From: Pseudomonas sp. B21-048
GTDB taxonomy: Bacteria > Pseudomonadota > Gammaproteobacteria > Pseudomonadales > Pseudomonadaceae
NCBI RefSeq assembly: GCF_024748615.1
Contig: NZ_CP087168.1
Location: 4,898,001 to 4,962,000 of the forward strand
Reading direction: 5' to 3'
DNA length: 64,000 nucleotides
The notes beneath the pieces are model-generated. The model did not search any database and was not told where the DNA came from. It saw nothing but the letters and a program-made list of their open reading frames with translations. The position numbers and the translations under genes were made by a program. How positions within the stretch are numbered: position 1 is the stretch's first letter; each line of letters starts with the position of its first letter. This document shows, piece by piece, positions 48,070-57,076 of this stretch.

Positions 48070-49785
48070 ATGCGCTCACTTGCACTCCTTGCTCTGACCC
48101 TGTTGCTCACCGCTTGCGGCGACGGCGAATCGCTGTTGCCCCCCGATGCCCGCCTGCCGGACGGCGGACGCTATCGCGGTGAACTGGTCAATGGCTTGCT
48201 GCAAGGCGAGGGCCGCATCGATTACCCGAACGGCAGCTGGTACGCCGGGCAGTTCGACAAAGGCCAATGGCATGGCCAGGGCGAATGGCACGGCAGCAAT
48301 GGTGAGGTCTATCGCGGGCAATTCCAGCAAGGGCTATTCGACGGCCAAGGCACGCTGACCACCACGGGCAGCAGCTATACCGGCGGTTTCAAGGCAGGTA
48401 GACGCGACGGTGAAGGTACCCTCAAAGAAAACGCCATGACCTACCGCGGCGAATTCAAGGCCGATCAATATTCAGGGCTCGGTCGCCTGGAACTCGAAGA
48501 CGGCAGCCAGTATCAGGGTCAATTCGCCCACGGCAAACCCAACGGCGAAGGCCAGCGCAGCGATGCCAGCGGCAATCAGTTCACCGGGCATTTCGCTGAC
48601 GGTCAACTGGAAGGCAACGGCACCTTCAACAGCGCCGATGGCGATATCTATGTCGGCGGTTTCAAGAACAATCAACTGCACGGCAAGGGCCGCTACGAGA
48701 ACGCCGATGGCGATGTCTGGCTGGGTCAGTTCAAAGAAGGCGTGCTCAGCGGCAAAGGCGAGTTGGTCGGCGCCGACGGCAGTCACTATATCGGCCAGTT
48801 CAGCGACTGGCGTTTTACCGGCCTGGGTCGCTTGAACCTGGCCGATGGCAGTTTCTATGTCGGCCAGTTCGATGGCGACAATTATCAGGGCCAAGGCACT
48901 TTGGTGCTGACCGATGGCACGGTGCAGAGCGGCACCTGGGTCAATAGTCAACGCGTGCGCGACGCCAACGGCAAGCTGTTGCCCGACCCACTCGAACTCG
49001 GCTTGCTGGCTCAGGGTCGTTTGCTCGACGATGCACTGGCCAACGTCCCGGCCTCGACCCCGGCGGTCGAGCTGTACACCCTGACCCTGGGCGGCGACGG
49101 CAAGCAGAGCGTGTTCCTGCGCGAGTCCGACTACGTCGCCAACATGCTCGCCAGCCGTTTCGGCGCCTTTGGCCAGATCCGCCTGGTCAACCATCGCGAC
49201 CACCTCGGCGACCGGCCAATGGCCACCCGGGAAAACCTGCGCCGCGCCGCCCAGACCCTGGCAGAGCGCAGTGGCCCGGAAGACTTGCTGTTCATTTACC
49301 TGACCAGTCATGGTTCCAGTGAGCACGAGCTGGTGCTCGACCAGCCACGCATGGAGCTGGCCGACCTGCCGGCCGACGAACTCGCCGCGGTTCTCGCCCC
49401 CCTGAAAAAGCGCGACAAGATCATTGTGATTTCGTCTTGTTATTCCGGCGGCTTCATCCCAGCCCTCAAGGACGAACGTACCTTGATCATGACCGCTTCG
49501 CGCGCCGACCGGGTGTCCTTCGGGTGCTCGGAAGAAGCCAACTTCACTTATTTCGGCGACGCGCTGTTCGCCCAGGCGCTGAACCAGACCGACGATCTGG
49601 AGCAAGCCTTCAAACTGGCCAGCGCCACCGTGGCCGAGCGTGAACTGGCCGACAACTTCGAGGCCTCCGAACCGCAAATCTGGGCCCCGAAAAGCGTTCT
49701 CGCCCACTGGCAATCGTTACGCAAACAGCAGGCACGAAAAGCACTGCAAAGTGTCTCTATCAGCAAGGATGAAAAGAGCAACTAA
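48070..49785 (+). CDS. MORN-repeat lipoprotein with a C-terminal C13/caspase-like peptidase domain
   Basis: This 571-residue protein has a lipoprotein signal (lipobox LLTACGD, Cys about 16), then about 11-12 tandem MORN repeats of 22-23 residues (about 33-300; YxGxFxxGxxxGxGxxxxxDG), then a legumain/caspase-fold peptidase domain (about 330-545). The His-Cys dyad is intact: H414 in FIYLTSHGSSEHE and C457 in VISSCYSGGFIPA. The His motif ends a hydrophobic strand, as in clan CD. The lipid anchor implies an envelope location. MORN repeats bind lipids or act as spacers in other proteins; the substrate and the trigger for this one are not known. The domain calls are mine from motifs. A close relative lies at this locus in P. 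aeruginosa (PA4016 by synteny). Confidence 0.88.
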   Translation: MRSLALLALTLLLTACGDGESLLPPDARLPDGGRYRGELVNGLLQGEGRIDYPNGSWYAGQFDKGQWHGQGEWHGSNGEVYRGQFQQGLFDGQGTLTTTGSSYTGGFKAGRRDGEGTLKENAMTYRGEFKADQYSGLGRLELEDGSQYQGQFAHGKPNGEGQRSDASGNQFTGHFADGQLEGNGTFNSADGDIYVGGFKNNQLHGKGRYENADGDVWLGQFKEGVLSGKGELVGADGSHYIGQFSDWRFTGLGRLNLADGSFYVGQFDGDNYQGQGTLVLTDGTVQSGTWVNSQRVRDANGKLLPDPLELGLLAQGRLLDDALANVPASTPAVELYTLTLGGDGKQSVFLRESDYVANMLASRFGAFGQIRLVNHRDHLGDRPMATRENLRRAAQTLAERSGPEDLLFIYLTSHGSSEHELVLDQPRMELADLPADELAAVLAPLKKRDKIIVISSCYSGGFIPALKDERTLIMTASRADRVSFGCSEEANFTYFGDALFAQALNQTDDLEQAFKLASATVAERELADNFEASEPQIWAPKSVLAHWQSLRKQQARKALQSVSISKDEKSN

Positions 49786-49812
49786 GCTGAACAGTATCAA
49801 GGGGGAATAATT

Positions 49813-50454
49813 ATGTACTTGACGCCTCAGCATGTATTGCTTGCCGGAGCCACCGGTTTAACCGGTGAACATTTGCTTGACCGTCTACTCAACGAGCCAA
49901 CGATTACACGCGTATTGGCCCCCTCACGCCGGCCACTGGCCGAGCACCCTCACCTGGAAAACCCGGTCGGCGACCCGGCGGTGTTTTTGCCGCAATTGAA
50001 CGGTCGCGTCGATATCGCCTATTGCTGCCTGGGCACCACGATCAAGCAGGCCGGCTCCGAGGAAGCGTTTCGCGCGGTGGACCTGGACATGGTGGTGGCC
50101 TTCGCCAAACGTGCACGGGAAATGGGCGCGCGACACTTGATCGTGATCAGCGCCTTGGGCGCCGACCGCAGATCCTCGATTTTCTACAACCGGATCAAAG
50201 GCGAGATGGAACACGCATTGCGCGCGCAGAATTGGCCGCAACTGACCATTTGCCGGCCTTCGCTGTTGTTGGGTGATCGCGTCGAGCCGCGACTGGCCGA
50301 GCGGGTTGCCGGCCCATTGTCGAAATTGATTCCGGGCAAATACCACGGCATCGAAGCCTGCCAATTGGCCCGCGCCATGTGGCGCCTGGCGCTGGAAGAG
50401 CAGGATGGCGTACGGATTGTCGAGTCGGATGAGTTGCGCAAGCTCGGTAAATAA
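49813..50454 (+). CDS. NAD(P)-binding Rossmann protein (HIM1/YbjT-like)
   Basis: This 213-residue atypical short-chain dehydrogenase has an N-terminal dinucleotide-binding motif [19 protein letters not shown]. Further features are [48 protein letters not shown] (with YNRIK as the YxxxK-like pair) and [11 protein letters not shown]. It resembles HIM1/HTATIP2-type proteins. Substrate unknown. It starts 27 bases after the MORN-C13 gene, with GGGGGAA upstream, and is probably co-transcribed with it. Confidence 0.88.
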   Translation: MYLTPQHVLLAGATGLTGEHLLDRLLNEPTITRVLAPSRRPLAEHPHLENPVGDPAVFLPQLNGRVDIAYCCLGTTIKQAGSEEAFRAVDLDMVVAFAKRAREMGARHLIVISALGADRRSSIFYNRIKGEMEHALRAQNWPQLTICRPSLLLGDRVEPRLAERVAGPLSKLIPGKYHGIEACQLARAMWRLALEEQDGVRIVESDELRKLGK

Positions 50455-50464
50455 CGCGCCGACC

Positions 50465-50494
50465 TGTGGCGAGGGAGCTTGCTCCCTCGCCACA
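50465..50494. repeat. 30-bp perfect palindrome (single REP pair without loop)
   Basis: The arms of the 'TGTGGCGAGGGAGCTTGC' family meet directly here to give a perfect 30-bp palindrome. It lies between the convergent Rossmann-protein and YceK genes and may act as a bidirectional terminator. Confidence 0.85.
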
Positions 50495-50510
50495 AGCGCC
50501 GCGCTCGTTC

Positions 50511-50795
50511 CTACAATCCACCCGTCGCCTGAAAATTCACTCCCAACACCGTCAATAACGACAGCGGCAACAGCAACGTGTCGAGCAAGGCGCTGGCCGG
50601 CAGGTCAACACCCGGATAGCTCGGCGCTTCTGCACCGAATCGGTCCATGGCGCAGCACCCGCCGTTCATTGCATACAAATCCAGGCGCGTCCCCGAATAC
50701 ACCACCGGCGCTCCAGGCTTGGCGGCATCGAGCGTGCGCGCCGTGGCGCAGCCCGCCAATTGCAAAGCCAGCAGGATCATCAGCAACTTATTCAT
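50511..50795 (-). CDS. YceK/YidQ family lipoprotein
   Basis: This 94-residue outer- or inner-membrane lipoprotein has the lipobox LQLAGCAT (Cys about 16). The family pattern of YceK/YidQ is visible: [19 protein letters not shown]..., then [24 protein letters not shown] near the C-terminus. Function is unknown. Its start overlaps the ubiX end by 8 bases, so it belongs to the mpl-ubiX unit. Confidence 0.85.
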   Translation of the reverse strand: MNKLLMILLALQLAGCATARTLDAAKPGAPVVYSGTRLDLYAMNGGCCAMDRFGAEAPSYPGVDLPASALLDTLLLPLSLLTVLGVNFQATGGL

Positions 50796-51420
50796 CGCTG
50801 CTCAAATGGTGTTCGCCCCAGCGCGGCAGCATGTCTTGCGGAATGTTCAGCAGATTGAGAATTCGCGCCACGACGAAGTCGATCAAGTCATCGATGGTCT
50901 GCGGCTGGTGATAGAAGCCCGGTGACGCCGGCAGAATGGTCACGCCCATGTTCGACAGCTTGAGCATGTTTTCCAGATGAATGCTCGAATACGGCGCCTC
51001 GCGCGGTACCAGAATCAGCTGGCGGCGCTCCTTCAAGGTGACGTCGGCGGCCCGTTCGATCAAGTTGTTGCAGGCCCCGGTCGCGATAGCCGACAAGGTT
51101 CCGGTGGAGCACGGCACCACCACCATCGCCGCTGGCGAGCCAGAGCCCGACGCCACCGGCGACATCCAGTCTTCCTTGCCATACACCCGAATCTGCCCGG
51201 CGGCGGCGCCGGTGTATTCCGTGAGGAAGGCTTGCATCATCTGCGGCTTGGACGGCAGCGAGACATCGGTCTCGGTGGCCATCACCAGTTGCGCAGCCTT
51301 GGAAATCAGGAAGTGCACCTCGCGGTCTTCACGCACCAAGCAGTCGAGCAGGCGCAAGCCATACTGGGCGCCCGAAGCGCCGGTCATTGCCAGCGTGATG
51401 CGTTCCGGACCGTTGTTCAT
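50788..51420 (-). CDS. ubiX: flavin prenyltransferase UbiX
   Basis: UbiX makes prenylated FMN, the cofactor of UbiD decarboxylases in ubiquinone synthesis. The 210-residue protein starts [21 protein letters not shown] (FMN-binding Gly-Ala-Ser-Gly), with [55 protein letters not shown]. Its ATG overlaps the mpl stop (ATGA). The open frame continues to 51951 but that part lies inside mpl and is not real. Confidence 0.95.
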   Translation of the reverse strand: MNNGPERITLAMTGASGAQYGLRLLDCLVREDREVHFLISKAAQLVMATETDVSLPSKPQMMQAFLTEYTGAAAGQIRVYGKEDWMSPVASGSGSPAAMVVVPCSTGTLSAIATGACNNLIERAADVTLKERRQLILVPREAPYSSIHLENMLKLSNMGVTILPASPGFYHQPQTIDDLIDFVVARILNLLNIPQDMLPRWGEHHLSSDE

Positions 51421-52766
51421 TGCAGCGCCTCGGCCAGTTTGCCGTGCAGGCCACCGAAGCCGCCGTTGCTCATGATCACCACGTGCGTGCCGGGCTGGGC
51501 CTGGCTCTTCACGCGCTCGATGATGCCTTCCAGCGAATCGCTGACAATCGACGGCACCGTGCACAACGCGGCGGTGGCGCCCAGGTCCCAACCGAGGTTG
51601 GCCGGCGAATACCAGATCACCTGATCGGCATCGACCACACTTTCCGGCAAACCATCGCGGTGAGCGCCGAGCTTCATGGAGTTGGAGCGCGGCTCGATGA
51701 TCGCGATCAACGGCGCGTCGCCAATGCGCTTGCGCAGACCGTCGAGGGTGGTGGCGATGGCGGTCGGGTGGTGAGCGAAGTCGTCGTAAATGGTGATGCC
51801 ACGCACTTCCGCGACTTTTTCCATCCGCCGCTTCACGCTTTTGAACGCGCTCAATGCAGCGATGCCCATCGACGGTACTACGCCGACGTGACGCGCGGCG
51901 GCCAAGGTGGCCAAGGCGTTGGCGACGTTGTGCTGACCGGTCATGTCCCACTCGACTACGCCTTGGGCGACGCCTTCAAACATCACTTCGAACTTCGAGC
52001 CGTCTTCACTGAGCAGTTTGACCTGCCACTGACCGCCGGCACCGGTGGTTTGCACCGGGGTCCAGCAGCCCATGTCGATAACACGCTGCAAGGCCGGTTC
52101 GGTGGTCGGATGGATCACCAGGCCTTCGCTCGGGATAGTCCGCACCAAATGATGGAACTGACGCTCGATCGCCGGCAGATCGGGGAAGATGTCGGCGTGA
52201 TCGAACTCAAGATTGTTCAGGATCGCCGTGCGCGGACGGTAGTGAACGAATTTCGAGCGCTTGTCGAAGAACGCGCTGTCGTATTCGTCGGCTTCGATCA
52301 CGAAGAACGGCGTATCACCCAAACGTGCCGACACCGAGAAGTTCTGCGGAACACCGCCGATCAGGAAACCCGGGCTCATACCGGCATGTTCCAGGACCCA
52401 GGCGAGCATGCTGCTAGTGGTGGTTTTGCCGTGAGTGCCGGCAACCGCCAGCACCCAGCGACCTTGCAGTACGTGATCGGCCAGCCATTGCGGGCCGGAG
52501 ACGTATGGCAGGCCTTTGTTCAACACATATTCGACGGCCGGGTTGCCGCGGGACATGGCGTTGCCGATCACCACCAGGTCCGGGGCCGGATCGAGCTGCG
52601 CCGGGTCGTAACCTTGGGTCAACTCAATGCCCTGGGCTTGCAGCTGAGTGCTCATTGGCGGATAGACGTTGGCATCGGAGCCCGTCACGTGATGGCCCAG
52701 CTCTTTGGCCAGAACCGCCATCGAACCCATGAAAGTGCCGCAGATACCAAGAATATGAATGTGCAT
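51417..52766 (-). CDS. mpl: murein tripeptide ligase Mpl
   Basis: Mpl joins the recycled tripeptide L-Ala-gamma-D-Glu-meso-DAP to UDP-MurNAc, returning wall material to synthesis. The 449-residue Mur ligase has the N-terminal [22 protein letters not shown], the P-loop [18 protein letters not shown], the middle-domain [13 protein letters not shown] and the C-terminal [18 protein letters not shown] 52766 matches the family start ([10 protein letters not shown]). It heads the mpl-ubiX-yceK unit. Confidence 0.96.
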   Translation of the reverse strand: MHIHILGICGTFMGSMAVLAKELGHHVTGSDANVYPPMSTQLQAQGIELTQGYDPAQLDPAPDLVVIGNAMSRGNPAVEYVLNKGLPYVSGPQWLADHVLQGRWVLAVAGTHGKTTTSSMLAWVLEHAGMSPGFLIGGVPQNFSVSARLGDTPFFVIEADEYDSAFFDKRSKFVHYRPRTAILNNLEFDHADIFPDLPAIERQFHHLVRTIPSEGLVIHPTTEPALQRVIDMGCWTPVQTTGAGGQWQVKLLSEDGSKFEVMFEGVAQGVVEWDMTGQHNVANALATLAAARHVGVVPSMGIAALSAFKSVKRRMEKVAEVRGITIYDDFAHHPTAIATTLDGLRKRIGDAPLIAIIEPRSNSMKLGAHRDGLPESVVDADQVIWYSPANLGWDLGATAALCTVPSIVSDSLEGIIERVKSQAQPGTHVVIMSNGGFGGLHGKLAEALQ

Positions 52767-52840
52767 AGTCGACCTCGTAAAACATGGCCGCAGGTTAGCG
52801 TAGGGAGGGGAAAATCGCACTCTTTAGCTGTAACCACGCT

Positions 52841-52941
52841 CGTTCCCACGCTCTGCGTGGGAATGCAGCAAGGGACGCTCTGCGTCCCAAAAGCGGACGC
52901 AGAGCGTCCGGGGAGGCATTCCCACGCAGAGCGTGGGAACG
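52841..52941. repeat. inverted repeat of the 'CGTTCCCACGCTCTGCGTGG' family
   Basis: About 20-bp arms (CGTTCCCACGCTCTGCGTGG and its complement, near 52841-52864 and 52918-52941) enclose a second inverted pair, ACGCTCTGCGT...ACGCAGAGCGT. Each arm is itself partly palindromic. This dispersed family is known from Pseudomonas genomes and differs in sequence from the REPINs in the window. It lies between mpl and eatR. Confidence 0.85.
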
Positions 52942-52953
52942 ATCAGTCACAAC

Positions 52954-54867
52954 CTAGCGGGCGATACCGTGTTTGCGCAACTTTCTGTAGAGGGTATTGC
53001 GACTGACACCCAGTTGTTCGGCGGTGTGCGTCATGTGCCAGCGCTGCTGCTCCAACACCGTCAGCAACGCCAACCGCTCGGCATCGTCCAGCGGATACTC
53101 GGACGGCTCTTCAACTGCCGATGCCGTCAGCGGTCGGGCCTGGCGAATCATTGCCGGCAAATCCTCCAGCCCGATCCGACCGCCGTCACACAGCGCCGCC
53201 AGGGTTCGCAGCACATTGCGCAACTGCCGAACATTCCCCGGCCAGGAAAAATCCAGCAAGGCCTGCCGCGCCGGCCCGTTGATCAATACCGTCTCCCCGC
53301 CCGCCTCTTCGGCCAGCAAAAAGTCGAGCAACTGTGATTTGTCAGCGCGCTCACGCAGCGCCGGCAATGCGATCTCCAGCCCATTGAGCCGGTAATACAA
53401 ATCCTCGCGAAAACTGCCGTCCTGCACCCGCTCAAGCAGATTGCGGTGGGTGGCGCTGATGATCCGCACATTGACCGATTCCGGCTCACCGCCAATCGGC
53501 ACCACCTGCCGGTCTTCCAGCACCCTTAATAGCCGGGTTTGCATGCTCAGCGGCATGTCACCGATTTCATCGAGGAACAACGTCCCGCCATCGGCCTGCT
53601 GCAACTTGCCGCGCATGCCTTCCTTGCGGGCACCGGTGAAGCTACCGCCGCGATAGCCGAACAGCTCGCTTTCGATCAGGCTTTCGGGAATCGCCGCGCA
53701 ATTGAGAGCAACGAAAGATTTTGCTGCCCGTTGACTGGCCTGATGCACGGCTTTGGCGAAGGCTTCCTTGCCGGAACCGGTTTCGCCGTTGATCAGCAAC
53801 GGCACGTCCCGCTCAAATACCCGCAAGGCCTTGCGGAAATCCTCCTGCAACGCAGCATCACCCAGGCAAATGCCCGACAAGCGCGGACGCTCGGCAACCC
53901 TCGGGCTTTGCACCACCGGCACCGGAACGCTGCGCGGCTGCCCGCGCAAGACAGCAAACAGCTGCCGCCCGTCACGGGTGCGCAACGGCCAACTGGCGCT
54001 GGCACCTGGGCTCGCGCGGCCGAGCAATTCATCCAGCGAACAGTCGAAAAACGCCTCCACCGGTTTACCCAACAGCCCGCCACGAATATGCCCCAGCAAA
54101 TTCAGCGCACTCTGGTTCACCGCACAGATCCGCCCTTCCCCGTCAAACGCCAGCAACCCTTCGCTGAACAGCCCGACGGATTCGGCCTGCAAGTGAAAAC
54201 GCAGCAGCCATTGATTGTCGAAATAACGCAGGAAATAGCAGCTCTCGATCATCTTCGCCGACAGATTGACCAGTGCCATGGTGTGGAACTGGCTCTGACG
54301 CGAAACCTCGTGGCGCGCCGAAGACACGTCGAGCACCGCCAGCAGCTCGCCGTGCGGATCGAACACCGGGCTCGCCGAGCAGGTCAGGCCGGTGTGACGG
54401 CCACGAAAATGTTCGTCTTGATGGATGGTCAGGGACTGACGCTCCACCAGGCAGGTGCCGATGCCATTGGTGCCTTCGCAGGCTTCGCTCCAGTCGGCGC
54501 CCAGCCAAAGACCGGCGCGCTCGAAAATCTTCCGTTCGGTGGGCGCAGTGACGCAGTTGAGGATTACCCCGCGGGCGTCGGTCAGCAGCACCGCGTGACC
54601 GGCGCCGGAAAGTTGCTGATGGAGACTGGTCATTTCGTTGCCGGCGATCTGCAGCACTTGCTGCAAACGTTCGCGGCTTTCCAGCACGCGGCCATGTTCC
54701 AGCACCGTCGGCGCCATGGTCAGGGCCGGGTCGAGGTGATAGTCCTCAAGACAACGCAGCCAGGAACGGGCAATGGACGGATCGCTGCCGGGACCGTGAA
54801 GGTGGGATTTACCCTGGGTCACGGTCAACACTTGCTGGGCATGGCGACTCAAATGGTTGTCGTGCAT
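52954..54867 (-). CDS. eatR: sigma-54-dependent activator EatR (AcoR-like)
   Basis: This 637-residue enhancer-binding protein has a GAF domain (about 70-190; CEGTNGIGTCLVERQSLTIHQDEHF), a PAS region (about 215-285), an AAA+ domain with Walker A GETGSGKEAFA, the sigma-54 contact loop GSFTGA (the usual first Ala is Ser), Walker B GTLFLDEIGDM, and a Fis-type HTH (about 590-635; MTHTAEQLGVSRNTLYRKLRKHG). In P. aeruginosa the ortholog PA4021 (EatR) with RpoN activates ethanolamine catabolism. It is divergent from the dehydrogenase gene, and the two candidate RpoN promoters downstream support that role. Confidence 0.92.
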   Translation of the reverse strand: MHDNHLSRHAQQVLTVTQGKSHLHGPGSDPSIARSWLRCLEDYHLDPALTMAPTVLEHGRVLESRERLQQVLQIAGNEMTSLHQQLSGAGHAVLLTDARGVILNCVTAPTERKIFERAGLWLGADWSEACEGTNGIGTCLVERQSLTIHQDEHFRGRHTGLTCSASPVFDPHGELLAVLDVSSARHEVSRQSQFHTMALVNLSAKMIESCYFLRYFDNQWLLRFHLQAESVGLFSEGLLAFDGEGRICAVNQSALNLLGHIRGGLLGKPVEAFFDCSLDELLGRASPGASASWPLRTRDGRQLFAVLRGQPRSVPVPVVQSPRVAERPRLSGICLGDAALQEDFRKALRVFERDVPLLINGETGSGKEAFAKAVHQASQRAAKSFVALNCAAIPESLIESELFGYRGGSFTGARKEGMRGKLQQADGGTLFLDEIGDMPLSMQTRLLRVLEDRQVVPIGGEPESVNVRIISATHRNLLERVQDGSFREDLYYRLNGLEIALPALRERADKSQLLDFLLAEEAGGETVLINGPARQALLDFSWPGNVRQLRNVLRTLAALCDGGRIGLEDLPAMIRQARPLTASAVEEPSEYPLDDAERLALLTVLEQQRWHMTHTAEQLGVSRNTLYRKLRKHGIAR

Positions 54868-54923
54868 TTCTTATTATTCTCCCCGATAGCTGTGCTGCCC
54901 CATTAAGAGGCTGGCACACACCT

Positions 54924-55052
54924 TGTGGCGAGGGAGCTTGCTCCCGCTCGAGTGCGAAGCGCTCGCCAAAAAATCATGACCGGCAGACATTTTTGGGGCC
55001 GCTTCGCAGCCCAGCGGGACGGTGCGGCGTTCCGACGAGCTCCCTCGCCACA
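54924..55052. repeat. degenerate long REPIN of the 'TGTGGCGAGGGAGCTTGC' family
   Basis: The left arm (54924-54946) is intact. The right arm (55037-55052) is shortened to GAGCTCCCTCGCCACA. The interior holds GTGCGAAGCGCTC, also seen in part in the copy at 28897-29031. Confidence 0.7.
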
Positions 55053-55158
55053 CAAGCCCCTCACAAACAAACCTCGCCACAGAGGATTACCTGTGTGGCA
55101 ATTTGAGGCCCAGCATCCTCCAGCCATCGACGCATTGCAATGCTGGCAAGACCCGCCA

Positions 55159-55218
55159 GTCACAGCCTGCGCCATAAACGGTACAAAGTGTCACAGGGGC
55201 TGTACCGCAAGCGTCACA
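55159..55218 (+). promoter_or_regulatory. candidate EatR upstream activator site
   Basis: GTCACA occurs three times in direct orientation (55159, 55190, 55213). CGGTACA (55179-55185) and TGTACCG (55201-55207) form an inverted repeat with 15 bases between. The cluster is centred about 90 bases upstream of the -24 element, the usual distance for an enhancer-binding protein. That EatR binds here is inference. Confidence 0.4.
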
Positions 55219-55281
55219 AACGCCGCCCATCCACCCCACAAAAAACACACAAGACCTTGATTTACCTGACTTGCAAGGCAC

Positions 55282-55297
55282 TGGCCCGACCTTTGCT
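55282..55297 (+). promoter_or_regulatory. sigma-54 (-24/-12) promoter of the aldehyde dehydrogenase gene
   Basis: TGGCCCGACCTTTGCT matches the consensus TGGCACG-N4-TTGCW with one change (A to C), including the invariant GG and GC ten bases apart. The ATG is 65 bases downstream. The EatR gene is divergent and adjacent. Confidence 0.75.
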
Positions 55298-55361
55298 CTA
55301 CGCTTGTACGGCGCTTTAGCGCGTCCTCCCTTATAAGCACAAAAGCCAAGGAGAAACCATC

Positions 55362-56882
55362 ATGCGTTACGCTCACCCCGGTACTGAAGGCGCTATCGTT
55401 TCGTTCAAGAGCCAATACGGTAACTACATCGGCGGCGAGTTCGTCGCGCCGGTCAAAGGTCAGTACTTCACCAATACCTCACCGGTCAACGGCCAACCTA
55501 TTGCCCAATTCCCGCGTTCCACAGCCGAAGACATCGAAAAGGCCCTGGACGCTGCCCATGCCGCCGCCGATGCCTGGGGCGCCACGTCCGCCCAGGCACG
55601 CTCGCTGGTGCTGCTGAAAATCGCCGATCGCATCGAACAGAACCTGGAAGTGCTGGCGATCACCGAATCCTGGGACAACGGCAAGGCCGTTCGCGAAACC
55701 CTCAACGCCGACATCCCGCTGGCCGCCGACCATTTCCGCTACTTCGCCGGTTGCATCCGCGCTCAGGAAGGCAGCGCCGCCGAGATCGACGGCAACACCG
55801 TGGCCTATCACATCCATGAACCGCTGGGCGTGGTCGGGCAGATCATTCCGTGGAACTTCCCGATTCTGATGGCCGCCTGGAAACTCGCCCCGGCCCTGGC
55901 CGCCGGTAACTGCGTGGTCCTTAAACCGGCCGAGCAAACTCCGCTGGGCATTACCGTGCTGATGGAGCTGATTGGCGACCTGCTGCCGCCTGGCGTACTC
56001 AACGTGGTGCAAGGCTTCGGCAAAGAAGCCGGGGAAGCCCTGGCCACCAGCAAACGCATCGCCAAGATTGCCTTCACCGGCTCGACCCCGGTCGGCTCGC
56101 ACATCATGAAATGCGCCGCCGAAAACATCATTCCGTCCACCGTGGAGCTGGGTGGCAAGTCGCCGAACATCTTCTTCGCCGACATCATGCAAGCCGAACC
56201 GACTTTCATCGAGAAAGCCGCCGAAGGCCTGGTGCTGGCATTCTTCAACCAGGGCGAAGTCTGCACCTGCCCGTCCCGCGCCTTGGTGCAAGAGTCGATC
56301 TACGATGAATTCATGAAAGTGGTCATGAACAAAGTCCTGCAAATCAAACGTGGCGACCCGCTGGACACCGACACCATGGTCGGCGCCCAGGCGTCCGAGC
56401 AGCAATTCGACAAAATCCTTTCGTACCTGGACATCGCCAAGGGCGAAGGCGCCGAACTGCTGACCGGCGGCAAGGTAGAAAAACTCGAGGGCAGCCTGGC
56501 GACCGGGTATTACATCCAGCCGACCCTGCTCAAGGGCACCAACAAAATGCGCGTGTTCCAGGAAGAAATCTTTGGCCCGGTGGTGAGCATCACCACCTTC
56601 AAGGACGAAGCCGAAGCCCTGGCCATCGCCAACGACACCGAGTTCGGCCTGGGCGCCGGCCTCTGGACCCGCGACATCAACCGCGCCTACCGAGTGGGCC
56701 GGGCGATCAAGGCCGGTCGCGTGTGGACCAACTGCTACCACCTGTACCCGGCGCACGCCGCGTTCGGCGGCTACAAAAAGTCCGGCGTCGGCCGTGAAAC
56801 CCACAAAATGATGCTCGATCACTATCAGCAAACCAAAAACCTGCTGGTGAGCTACGACATCAATCCGTTGGGTTTCTTCTAA
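55362..56882 (+). CDS. exaC: NAD-dependent (acet)aldehyde dehydrogenase, ExaC-like
   Basis: This 506-residue aldehyde dehydrogenase oxidises acetaldehyde released from ethanolamine to acetate. The family motifs are intact: [37 protein letters not shown], the catalytic Glu in [11 protein letters not shown] and the catalytic Cys in [14 protein letters not shown]. It resembles the ExaC/AcoD group of acetaldehyde dehydrogenases. AAGGAG lies before the ATG. A sigma-54 promoter lies 65 bases upstream and a hairpin follows. The symbol is by similarity; the P. aeruginosa gene in this position is PA4022. Confidence 0.9.
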   Translation: MRYAHPGTEGAIVSFKSQYGNYIGGEFVAPVKGQYFTNTSPVNGQPIAQFPRSTAEDIEKALDAAHAAADAWGATSAQARSLVLLKIADRIEQNLEVLAITESWDNGKAVRETLNADIPLAADHFRYFAGCIRAQEGSAAEIDGNTVAYHIHEPLGVVGQIIPWNFPILMAAWKLAPALAAGNCVVLKPAEQTPLGITVLMELIGDLLPPGVLNVVQGFGKEAGEALATSKRIAKIAFTGSTPVGSHIMKCAAENIIPSTVELGGKSPNIFFADIMQAEPTFIEKAAEGLVLAFFNQGEVCTCPSRALVQESIYDEFMKVVMNKVLQIKRGDPLDTDTMVGAQASEQQFDKILSYLDIAKGEGAELLTGGKVEKLEGSLATGYYIQPTLLKGTNKMRVFQEEIFGPVVSITTFKDEAEALAIANDTEFGLGAGLWTRDINRAYRVGRAIKAGRVWTNCYHLYPAHAAFGGYKKSGVGRETHKMMLDHYQQTKNLLVSYDINPLGFF

Positions 56883-56889
56883 AAACCGG

Positions 56890-56920
56890 GGGCGATGCAG
56901 GCAGTTCTGTATCGCCCTTC
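56890..56920 (+). terminator. hairpin after the aldehyde dehydrogenase gene
   Basis: GGGCGATGCAG (56890-56900) pairs with CTGTATCGCCC (56907-56917) over 11 bp (one G-U pair) around 6 bases. Only TTC follows, so termination may be partial. Confidence 0.5.
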
Positions 56921-56930
56921 AGATAGCCAT

Positions 56931-56946
56931 CGCGGGCAAGCCCGCG
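56931..56946. repeat. single short REP palindrome
   Basis: CGCGGGC-aa-GCCCGCG is a 16-base palindrome of the REP type, standing alone without an inverted partner. Confidence 0.5.
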
Positions 56947-56988
56947 GTGGCGTCCTTAAACGCACCGTTAATCATCGCCCTGCTGGTC

Positions 56989-57004
56989 TGGCATGGGCTT
57001 TGCG
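56989..57004 (+). promoter_or_regulatory. sigma-54 (-24/-12) promoter of the ethanolamine permease-eutBC operon
   Basis: TGGCATGGGCTTTGCG matches TGGCACG-N4-TTGCW with two changes (C to T in the -24 box and G at the last position); GG and GC are ten bases apart. It lies 73 bases before the permease ATG. No clear copy of the upstream activator repeats was found next to it. Confidence 0.65.
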
Positions 57005-57076
57005 TGCCTGCTCCACACATAAACGCCATACCCGAAAGTCCAACAGATCAAACAATAAAAAAGACAGAGAGGACTT

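Larger units (their letters stand above)
54868..55361. other. regulatory interval between eatR and the aldehyde dehydrogenase gene
   Basis: These 494 bases hold no protein gene. From left to right: a degenerate long REPIN (54924-55052), a cluster of three GTCACA direct repeats with an overlapping CGGTACA/TGTACCG inverted repeat (55159-55218), and a sigma-54 promoter (55282-55297) 65 bases before the dehydrogenase ATG. The arrangement is that of a typical RpoN control region. Confidence 0.6.

Noticed and set aside
51421..51951. N-terminal extension of the ubiX frame
   Set aside because: It lies wholly inside mpl; the real UbiX begins with the conserved [10 protein letters not shown] segment at the ATG at 51420.
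55479..56831. 450-codon open frame antisense to the aldehyde dehydrogenase
   Set aside because: Shadow of a conserved enzyme; no ribosome-binding site or domain.
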